Below the pieces are notes generated by a model, which was given only the letters and a program-made list of their open reading frames with translations, did not search any database and had not been told where the DNA came from. A stretch of DNA of 64,000 nt, taken from positions 137,875,665 to 137,939,664 of the forward strand of contig CM040424.1 in NCBI GenBank assembly GCA_022702705.1, written 5' to 3'. The position numbers and the translations under genes were made by a program. Source of the DNA: Papilionanthe hookeriana x Papilionanthe teres. Lineage: Eukaryota; Streptophyta; Magnoliopsida; Asparagales; Orchidaceae. Below are positions 55,570 through 64,000 of the stretch, one piece after another; position 1 is the stretch's first letter; every line of letters begins with the position of its first letter.

Positions 55570-56424
55570 TCACCTGTAAAATCCAGCGTGTCCTAAGAAA
55601 CTCCTCACCTCTCTCACAGTAGTGGGTGGCGGCATTCTCCCAATCACTCTAATTTTAGCAAGATCGACCTCCATACCATGTTCAGAAATTTTATGCCCAA
55701 GCACAATTCCTCTTGCAACCATAAATTGACATTTCTCCCAATTCAGAACTAGATTTGTTTTTTCACAAAGCTCCAAAACTTTTGCTAAGTTTTACAGGAA
55801 AATTTCAAATGAAGTCTGGAATACAGAGAAATCATCCATAAAAACTTTTATTCCATTATCTATCATACTACTGAAGATAAACATCATACATCTCTGAAAT
55901 GTTGCAGGTGCAATACACAGTCCAAAAGGCATTCTTTGAAAAGCAAAGGTTCCATAAGGGCTACTAAATGTTGTCTTTTCTTGATCCTGAGGAGCAATAG
56001 GTATTTAATGGTAACCAATATATCCATCCAGAAAGCAGTAGTACTTGTGTCCAACAAGTCTATCTAGCATTTGATTGAGAAAAGGAAGAGGAAAGTGTTC
56101 TTTTCTGGTGGCGGCATTTAATTTCCTATAGTCAATAAAAATTTTCCATCCATTAATTTGTCTTGTGGGTATAATTTCATTACATTCATTCACTTCAACA
56201 GTCACTCCTCCCTTTTTTGGTACACAATGTATTGGACTTACCCAAGCACTATCCAAAATAGGATAAATAAGTCCAGCATCCAGCCATTTTAAAATCTCTT
56301 TCTTAACTACTTCTTTCATAATAGGTTTCAATCTCCTTTGTGGATCAACTCTCGATTTATGTTCTTCATCTAATAAAATTTTGTGCAAACAAATCGAAGG
56401 ACTAACTCCTTTAATATCTGCCAA
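55570..56424 (-). pseudogene. Element C reverse transcriptase
   Basis: The frame 56424-56005 begins ADIKGVSPSICLHKILLDEE and covers the fingers, with SAWVSPIHCVPKKGG, IDYRKLNAATRKEHFPLPFL and FLDGYIGYH. The palm with FMDDFSVF is readable near 55850-55825 in another frame. The frame 55776-55570 has LVLNWEKCQFMVARGIVLGH and SFLGHAGFYR. In C the Trp in LVLNW is kept, where B has TGA. Confidence 0.88.
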
Positions 56425-56453
56425 AGTCCATCCAAAATCTTTCTTGTATCTTT

Positions 56454-56720
56454 TTAAGTTTCCAATAAATTTTGTTCTTGATATTCGTTTAATTCCAAAG
56501 ATACAATAACTGGCAAGGTAGATGATTCTCCTAAAAACATATACTTTAAATGATTAGGGAGAATTTTCATCTCAAGTTCAGGAGGTTTTATGATAGATGA
56601 AATTAAGCTTTTATTTACACCTAACATAGTGAGTAATACTTCAAATCTCTCCTGAACGTACTCCAAATCTTCATTCTTCTTACTATCTGAATTTTCTTCA
56701 TCTTCAATTTCTTCGTCAAA
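56454..56720 (-). pseudogene. Element C PR-RT linker
   Basis: The 70-codon frame MEYVQERFEVLLTMLGVNKS and KYMFLGESSTLPVIVSLELN corresponds to the linkers of B (37930-38110) and E (742-458). It is separated from PR by a stop and Glu-rich sequence. Confidence 0.7.
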
Positions 56721-56726
56721 TATATT

Positions 56727-57425
56727 TTAATATTCCACTTCTTTTTCAACTATATTCTCAAAATGATCATTTCTCAAATATTCACAGACCTCCATCCTAA
56801 AACATTCATTATCTTTTTCCATTGAGGGATACTTCATAGATTTTAAAATATTAAAGGTCACCTCTTGATCATTAACTCTCATAATTAATTCTCCTTTTTG
56901 AACATCAATCACTGCTCTTCCAGTAGCAAAGAATGGTCTTCCCAAAATGATTGGAATTTCTTTATCTTCCTCCATATCAAGTATAATAAAATCCACAGGA
57001 AAGATAAATTTATCCACTTTCACTAACACATCTTCCACCACTCCTTTAGGGTAAGTAACAAAACGATCGGCCAACTGAAGAGTCACAGATGTAGGAGAAA
57101 TTTCTCTTATTCCCAACCTTTTAAAAGTTGTAAAGGCATAAGATTAATACTAGCTCCCAGATCACATAAAGCCTTTCCGAAAAAAATTTCACCTATAGCA
57201 TACAAAATCTTCAACTACTAGGATCTTTAAGTTTTTCAGGAAGCTTCTTCTGAATAATTGCACAGATGTAGGAGAAATTTTCAACTACCAGAATCTTTAA
57301 GTTTTTTCAGGAAGCTTCTTCTGAATAATTGCACTACACTCTCTGCTAAGTGCAACAGTTTCATGATCTGTAAACTTTCTTTTCTTTTTCAGAATATCCT
57401 TCATAAACTTGGTATAGTCAGGCAT
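56727..57425 (-). pseudogene. Element C aspartic protease, with internal duplication
   Basis: The active site LCDLGASINLMP is readable near 57170-57140, with the catalytic Asp intact. The frame 57116-56727 then has ISPTSVTLQLADRFVTYPKG, IPIILGRPFFATGRAVID and ELIMRVNDQEVTFNILKSMK. Upstream, a segment of about 71 bp (57211-57280) is repeated at 57281-57345, joined to a 19-bp piece also found at 57086-57104. This breaks the frame. Confidence 0.82.
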
Positions 57426-59090
57426 CTATTCTAATGCTTCAACAAAAGGAATATTTATCATTAATTTCTTAAGGATCTCCAAAAATTTTCCAAATATGTT
57501 ATCCTTATTTTGTTTCTTCAATCTTTGACGAAATGGAGGTGGTGGTTTTTCAACAGTTATCTTCATTGACTCAAGAGGATAATCCATGTTTGGATAAATC
57601 TTGTTTGAACCTTTTTCGATTTTTGCCTTCTCCTTTTCTATTTCAACTTCTTTTTGCACTCTAGTTTCCAATTCTTTTCCACTCCTTAATTGAATAACCT
57701 TAAGTTGTTTCTTGTTTTGATCTCTTGGATTGATCTCTTGGATTGATCTCAACATTACTTGGAAGTGTTCCAGAAGGTCAATTATTAAGTGCGGTGAAAA
57801 TATGTCCCAATTGATTTTCAATATTTTTCATAGCAACACCTTTAGCTTGTAATTGATTTCCTATATTCAGAATCAGTTCTTCAGTAGACAACTTCTTTTC
57901 TTTAAATTGCGGGTTACTATTAAATCCAGGAGGATAAGATGATCTAAAATTGGTATTTCCTTGATTGTTCGAATTTCCAATTGTATTCATAGAACTGTTA
58001 CCCCAATGCAGGTTAACATTGGCATTGCTATTATTCCAATTGAAATTTGGGTGATTCTTCCAACCAGGATTATAATAATTCGAATAAGGATTGTTTGGTC
58101 TATTAATAGCATTTAAAGTCTCATAAGGTGTTTGAGATTCTGTTATCTGTCTAAATGAATTTTCCTCCAACACTTGGGGTGGTTGAGAATAATTCATTCC
58201 ATATTGATCTATTTTCTTGAAAGGGCTGCAATTTGAGAAACTACCATAGTCATCATATTTTAATCATGAACACTAGCTACTCTCTTAGGATTTACCCTTT
58301 CAGAGAGCCATTGAAAATTATTAGTAGCCATTTCTTCATTTAATGTGTATGCTTCATCAAAAGGTTTTGACATTAACGATCCACCACCAGCAGCATCTAT
58401 AATAGATCTCAATGATCCCACTAATCCATAATAAAATGTTTGAATTATTAACCAATCTGGTAAAGCATGATGTGGGCACTTCCTAAGAAGATTTTTAAAT
58501 CTCTCCCAAGCTTCATATATTGACTCTCCTTCAAACTGACAAAAACATGTAATATCATTTCTTAGTTTAGTAGTCTTTCATGGAGGGAAATATTTTGATA
58601 GAAACTTCTGAGATAATTCTCCCCTAGTTTTAATAGATCCAGGTGATAACGAGTTTAACCACGCCTTAGCTTTATCCCTTAATGAAAAAGGAAAAATTCT
58701 AAGTCTGATAGAGTCACTAGACACTCCGTCATATTTAAAAGTAGCACACAGTTCTAGAAAACTAGCGAGATGTAAATTTGGATCCTCATTAGGTGTTCTT
58801 CCAAATTGATTATTTTGTACCATTTAGATAATAGCAGGTTTAAGTTCAAATGAATTAGCGGCAACATCAGGATTTTGAATGGTTATGTGAATTTCATCTG
58901 TTGTTGGGTTAGCATAACCTCTTAAAGTTCTTGGCAAATTTCCATTATCATTTCTCTGATTATCTTGATTATTCACCATTTCACAAGGATTTTCAATTTG
59001 TTTTTGTTGTTTTCTAATTTTTTTGACAGTACACTCTAACTCTGAATCGTAAGGCATTAAACCTATAGATCTACTACGACGCATATACAA
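57426..59090 (-). pseudogene. Element C gag
   Basis: The start is MYMRRSRSIGLMPYDSELEC at 59090. The frame runs to FELKPAII, then a TAA and a new frame (58823-58578) with the capsid motifs DPNLHLASFLELCATFKYDG and FPFSLRDKAKAWLNSLSPGS. The capsid continues in another frame to about 58380 (FYYGLVGSLRSIIDAA-like). The tail 58197-57778 has NPYSNYYNPGWKNHPNFNWN, intact here, and a helical end. The spacer 57821-57426 is rich in Glu and Lys. Confidence 0.87.
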
Positions 59091-59209
59091 TCACACAAAC
59101 ACTTTTAAAAAAATAAACAAACACACAATTACACACTACAGAGTAAATGTTTTCTGTTACTATACTGTTAATGAATACAGTTTATACTTTCTTACTTACT
59201 TCGTTACCT

Positions 59210-59227
59210 TCCCCGGCAATGGCGCCA
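59210..59227 (-). other. Primer-binding site of element C (tRNA-Asp type)
   Basis: On the minus strand TGGCGCCATTGCCGGGGA lies 6 nt after the LTR end. It differs from the known Athila PBS TGGCGCCGTTGCCGGGGA at one position. Confidence 0.92.
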
Positions 59228-59233
59228 AAAACT

Positions 59234-60883
59234 TGATATGGCGGACTTATATATGCAATAATGTATGAACTCAAATTTATATATATTTATAATGATTTTG
59301 TAAAATCTGAACACTCAACACAATTATATGTATCGTATCAAGTAATACAGGGCTCTAATGGAGTCTTGGTTATCGATCCCAGAGGGAAGTACGAAGTATA
59401 AGAAAGTGTTTCACAATATATATAATATAGCACTGAAATGTGATACTCAAATTGCACTTATAGTTTACTGCTCACTTCTACTACCACTATGCAGAAAACA
59501 GTAATATTAAATCAAATTACAGTTACTTCTAACAACTTTGAAAATAGAATTAACTAGCAGACACACTAAATTATGTATTTGAAAGGTTTTTGATATATGA
59601 GAAAAGTATATTTCCTCTTGCAATGAGAATATGATGTGTGGATTGATATGGAACAATTATTTATGTTATTGTGCCAAAAAGGAGCATAGATGATTCTTTA
59701 CCCTTAAAAGAGTACCCCCTCTTCTAAGCATGAAAAGAACATTGACATATCCTAAGTTTAGTTACTAAATCCAAGGCTAGGCTGGGAGGATACCGACTCT
59801 CACTTCGGAGCTCCCACTCACCCTTCACCTAAGGCTAACCTTCAAGTTTAGTCACTAATTTTAGAACCAATTTAGGGATTTTCAGCCTGTCACTCCACAT
59901 TGAAGTCCATCAAAACACATTTCCCTATTTATTTGCACTCAATTCCTATGAACTACGCAATTCATTCATGGAAATTGAATGAATCTTTTATTATTGTTAT
60001 AGGACATTAAATCCTTTTAGATTTAATGTTCAACAACATATTTTAACATTTCAATTGGCAAAATCGAAAAGTAAATGAAGTTCGAAGTGAAAAACCATCA
60101 CAATTTCTTCAATACATTAAAAGCACATCAAATCCACATCAATCCATCATCACATCTCTATGCAAGAAGAAAGACAAGGAGACTACTCAGAATTCATGAA
60201 GAAGATACAATAAAACATGGATTTTATATATAAAAGAAAAGTCATACAAACCATAAAAGAAAATACAACTTATCTCTTTCTCTTTCCCAATGCAATTCCC
60301 TTGAAGTTCCTTTGAATCCTTTTCTCTCTTCTTTACAACACCTGATTTTTTCTTTAGAATGGAAATGAATAAACAATCTCTCACTTTACTCCTCCTTCAC
60401 TCCTTAGAGAAGAATTTTTCTTAAATCCTCTCTTCTACACACTCTTCTCCTAAACCCTAACACTTAATAAACACTAAAACTACTCTAAAAGACACAAGAC
60501 ACACACAAAAGACACACCAAAAACAACTTCTTATAAGTTAGAAACAAAATCCCAAGAGTTTCCATAGGCATCCCTTCAAAAAGTCGTCAAAACACTTCAA
60601 ATTTGAATTCCACCGACTTCGGGTGTCGGGGGTGCTCTGTCGTCAAAATAATGTTGTAGTCTCTAGAAAATGGCGCCAGCGGCGCCATAACATGTTTTCC
60701 ACCATTTTGCTCCATTTTGCTCCTTTTTGCTCTGAATTCATTCCTTTTTGCTTCTTTTCACTCCAATCACCTAAAATCATCATACCTGCAACAAATCATC
60801 AAAAATACCTTTCTTTAAAGTGCAATATCACTAAAAATGGGTAAAATTATATAGCAAAAACCGTATATATTTTTGGTGCATCA
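59234..60883 (-). repeat. 5' LTR of element C (1.65 kb)
   Basis: It starts TGATATGGCGG and ends GGTGCATCA on the plus strand and pairs with 47104-48716. The GC-rich palindrome TGGCGCCAGCGGCGCCA at 60670-60688 is intact here. The frames at 60187-60384 and 60623-60844 are incidental. Confidence 0.93.
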
Positions 60884-60888
60884 TCAGG

Positions 60889-63460
60889 AGATCGATAGAA
60901 GATTTGATAGGGTAACAATATCCTCCTTAACCACTGTTAGCTTCCTCTTAAGGATCATTTCTTACTTCTTAGTCTGATCTATGGTTAAGGTCTTGGTCGT
61001 CTCTAAACTGGCTGCACATTTCATCTTCGCTCGATCAAGTGTCATCGGCTGGAGGTGGGAAGCCTCCCACACTTTGAGATGGTAGCGAACAACCTTCTTG
61101 TAAGGCTTGGTGTACTAAGGAACTGAGAGGAGCTTCCCATTGATCTCAACTCCCTTAACTAGAGAGTAATCTGTCCTCATCTTCTTCTTGAAATAATCCC
61201 CATTTGGCATGGTTCTAATGTCCCAATTCTTAGAAGAGGAGGTGATGAAAAACTTATACTTCCAGTCCTTTTCCTTATTCTCAAAGCTTGAGAATTGAAA
61301 CTGATTGATTGTCCCAAACTGCACATACCCGTCGACGTCCATTCAGAAAGAAAACATGTGGCTGTACTGATTGATCGACCATGAGATTCCTTTCCATCAG
61401 TAGAAAACTATATAAGTTATTATCGTAGAACATAATTTGGCTTGATCTATGTCGGGATGAAATCACCTTAAGTTCCTAACACAAGGGTAGACATAGTCCG
61501 TACCCTCTCATTCGGGTGGGTGACTCTAAACCTAATGTTTGAATCAAAGAAAATAGCCTACTCTATAAAAGCTACTTACGACGAAGATAAAATAGATCGC
61601 TCGGTTGTAGCTACTAGACTAAAAGTCTGGGGAGTTTGCTTCAGGACCGTTAAAAATGATCAAAATATGGAGCAAGAGTATAATCAAATGAAAATGAAAA
61701 AAATCAAGTAATAAAAGCTCAGAGAAAAAGACAGCTAGGAAAAGTAGAAATATTGCGTGAGAATTTCGAGATATAACATCACATCAATACAAAAATTGCG
61801 ATGGAAAGATGATAAAATATTTTAATTCAATAATTATGTAATTACACTCAGATCTTAATTTGGCAGTAGCTACTTTATAAACTGGTCCTTGGCCGCCTTA
61901 GCCAGGACCAAACCTTTCCTAACTAACCTCCTATATAAAATTTGACCGCCAAGCTTGTACTAGTTTGCGCGATTGTCCTAAGTGAGTCATCTATATAAAG
62001 GTATCTTCTTAGAGTTTGGACATGTCTTGGTGAATATAGGCTACTTCCCCTTGCATCTCCTCCAACATCTTGCAAAGGTCCTCCTCTCACTAAGCCCAAG
62101 CAACATAATTCTCATTCAGATGATGGGTCAAGATTTTTGGGGACATTTGGATCCCTTAGTCACTACCTCTCGGATCTCCACTAGCTTTGTTGGGCGATTA
62201 AACATGTTCTCTTAACTTTGATTGGCACTTTGAGCACAAGTGCCTCCAACATAGATGGATTTTGAATGTCACCAACAAGCGGAGAACCTCCAATCCGAAT
62301 GTCCTCATCTACAATAAATAAAAAACTGATAAGTAAAAAGAAGAAAAAATCTAAGTAAAAGAAAAATAAAAACACATACATAGACTGATCCACCTTAGAC
62401 CAGATAGCTCTACCTACATCAAGTAATGAAAGGTTAATGTTCGCTTTTTTCTCTGACCGGCTGGTAACACACATCAATTATTGGTACACCGGTTGGTTGA
62501 GAGGCGATCACAATCTTTGGTCGACTCAAAGCCTCAATTTAGGCCTTCACAGATGGACCACCCGTCAAACCACCCAAATCCTTCCTAATGTTGGGTTGGC
62601 TCTTCTTTGGAGTCTCTCAGATCAGATTTAATGACTCCTCTAACTTAGCTTACTCATATGGCTTTAGCTTCTTAGCAACCTTCTCCTACTTCTTCTTCCT
62701 CGGCTGCCTTCCTGCCGACAAACATATTCATTGGGTTAATAAGCTTAAGCACTGAATTAGATCCTTTCTCTATAGGACAACACAGGAGCTGAGCAAATGT
62801 AAAGAGAGACAGTCTCAAGATACATAAAATCATCCATTATATAATGGTCATGGGTACATAAATCAAAGGAGTTTAATCATTGTATTAAACTATAACTATT
62901 ATGATTCGATTTATAGTATTAAAAATTTCTTTCTTATTGTAGCTATCACTATTAAAGAGTGAGAAAATTAAGGAACTTAATATGTGCACCGGAAAATATT
63001 TTGCATGAATCTTGAGATAATTTAACGGTCCAGATCATAGAGAAAACATACAAGGCATCATGAAATCGATCGCCTGAACCACCCAGCTGACCGACAGTTA
63101 GCAGACTAAAGGGCTATCTACCGATAGTTAGCCAACCAAAGGGCTACTGAATGACTAAAAGTCAGACGACCAAAAGGCCACCTGGCTGACCATAAACAAG
63201 CATTCACACCAATGATTAAACAAAGGTCTATTACCTCAAACAATCTCATAACGTGAGGCCTCTCAACAACACCCCCAGAGATCTCCAAAGCTCATCAGCT
63301 ACCACACTCAAAGCTAACCGACTTCCTAGAGCAAAGGCCGATGTCCAGACATATTAGCCGAACAACTTCTTAGAGTGAAGGCCGACTGGTGTCCATACGA
63401 AAAAGTGCCAAAATTTGTTATAAATATAAAACAATATGAAAAAAATAAGAGTATCCTGTA
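60889..63460 (-). mobile_element. Host repeat D, right fragment, with broken coiled-coil ORF
   Basis: The minus-strand frames 61466-61281 and 61342-61115 contain KDWKYKFFITSSSKNWDIRT, a wording resembling the 'putative gypsy type transposon' domain found in some plant gypsy elements. Downstream comes a helical stretch (KCAASLETTKTLTIDQTKK, then a stop, then RKLTVVKEDIVTLSNLL) that reaches the C insertion and continues at 47103. Upstream (62637-62181) are further short open stretches. The remainder (61500-62150, 62650-63060) shows nothing I can name. The family assignment is tentative. Confidence 0.5.
63060..63400. repeat. Imperfect short repeats before the distal promoter
   Basis: Variants of CCGACAGTTAGCAGACTAAA and CCGATAGTTAGCCAACCAAA recur about every 30-35 bp between 63090 and 63180, and CCTAGAGCAAAGGCCGATGT is partly repeated 50 bp on (CTTAGAGTGAAGGCCGACTG). 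Such repeats are common in retrotransposon U3 regions. Confidence 0.55.
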
Positions 63461-63514
63461 ACACCCATATTAAAGGAAGGGCAAGCATGTAATTTTTCCT
63501 TGGGCTCTCTATCT

Positions 63515-63526
63515 TCTATAAATAAG
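63515..63526 (+). promoter_or_regulatory. Strong TATA box, probable LTR promoter
   Basis: TCTATAAATAAGCGG lies about 50 bp after TGTAACACCCATATT (63464), a typical LTR-like start, and is followed by TCTCAAGAACCA and a T-rich leader. It points rightwards out of the window. I cannot find its partner LTR here, so the element is unassigned. Confidence 0.5.
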
Positions 63527-64000
63527 CGGTCCATATCATGTAGCAGGGGCTTTTTTTCTCTAATCTTTGGCCTCTTTAGACTCTTCTCTCAAGAACCATT
63601 TTACATGGAGATTTATCTGTCCTTCTTTCTTATAGCCCCCGATTACAATATATAAAATGAGTCACAAAGCTCGAGAATATGCTAGTTCACCCATAAGGGG
63701 CAAGTCTGTGTGTGCTCTTTCATCTCTCTCTATCTTTATACCTCTCCCTTAAGGTTTCTACCGGTTCGATTCTTGGGCATGTCTCACATGATAAATATAT
63801 TCAACACTACTCATACCAAAATTCTTGCTCATATGTGAAGCAATACAACACAACCAAAATGATAGTCAACACAAATAATATTATGTACGTAAGTTTTAGA
63901 AACTAAAAAAGTATTTTATAAAGAGTTTATTGTAATTTCATACCCACAAGTGAAATAAGGGATCTAAAATTTAGCTAAATATATCAAAGGGTCTGTAACC
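63527..64000. other. Window end, no gene seen
   Basis: Leader-like or LTR-like sequence downstream of the TATA box; only short incidental ORFs. The CT-rich stretch near 63715-63745 and the rest are not recognisable. Confidence 0.5.

Larger units (their letters stand above)
47104..60883 (-). mobile_element. Element C: Athila-like LTR retrotransposon
   Basis: This is a 13.8-kb minus-strand element with 5' LTR 60883-59234, PBS 59227-59210, gag, PR, RT, RNH, IN, ORF2, ORF3, a long 3' UTR, PPT and 3' LTR 48716-47104. Flanks are TCGGG (47099-47103) and TCAGG (60884-60888), a TSD with one CpG-type change. It is a different family from B but with the same gene order and recognisable LTR homology (TGATGCACC against TGATACACC). 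Stops and frameshifts occur in all genes. Confidence 0.93.

Noticed and set aside
62309..62379. Possible 71-nt GT-AG intron on the minus strand of D
   Set aside because: Pyrimidine-rich with GTATGT and TTGTAG ends, but joining the flanks does not give a continuous frame; kept as doubtful.
1..64000. tRNA, rRNA or single-copy host gene
   Set aside because: None was recognised by eye; tRNA-like words are confined to the PBS of the elements.

Overview
The window is plant nuclear repeat DNA with no convincing single-copy host gene. It is a nest of Ty3/gypsy (Metaviridae-type) LTR retrotransposons, resolved here by LTR pairs, target-site duplications (TSDs), primer-binding sites (PBS), polypurine tracts (PPT) and pol domain order. 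The lineages present (Athila-like, and Tat/Ogre-like with two RNase H domains) point to a repeat-rich flowering plant; the species cannot be told from the sequence.

Layout. Element E (1-5121, minus, Athila-like) is cut by the window start and contributes gag, protease and its 5' LTR. An older host repeat D survives in three pieces (5122-6503, 47060-47103, 60889-about 63460) and carries a minus-strand coiled-coil ORF. Element B (6504-47054, plus, Athila-like, TSD GTCTT) split D. Element C (47104-60883, minus, Athila-like, TSD TCGGG/TCAGG) entered D only 44 bp away. Element A (6947-34171, minus, about 27.2 kb, TSD GTCCT) then entered the 5' LTR of B. A second LTR-like sequence with a strong TATA box begins near 63460 and leaves the window.

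Element A is the main discovery. It is a giant Tat/Ogre-like element with LTRs of about 7.45 kb, gag-PR-RT-RNH-aRNH-IN on the minus strand, and an 11-copy 82-bp tandem array before the 3' LTR. Between integrase and that array lies an extra gene (17861-16392, minus) that is recognisably an AlkB-type Fe(II)/2-oxoglutarate dioxygenase of the plant ALKBH9/ALKBH10 (mRNA m6A demethylase) group. It keeps the HxD iron motif, the distal His and the substrate-lobe motifs, appears intron-free, and is preceded by a textbook 3' splice site. The inference is a retrotransposon that captured an RNA demethylase, perhaps to protect its genomic RNA. This copy is broken by small indels.

Elements B and C are related families with the same plan: PBS (tRNA-Asp type), gag, PR, RT, RNH, IN, then two downstream ORFs (ORF2, ORF3), a long 3' UTR and a PPT. 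In C, ORF2 and ORF3 are visibly paralogous. Both families share an apparent 5'-UTR intron ending just before the ORF3 ATG, a conserved motif after pol, GC-rich palindromes at equivalent places, and a polypurine block about 0.5 kb before the 3' LTR. All elements carry stops or frameshifts, so none looks autonomous as read here.
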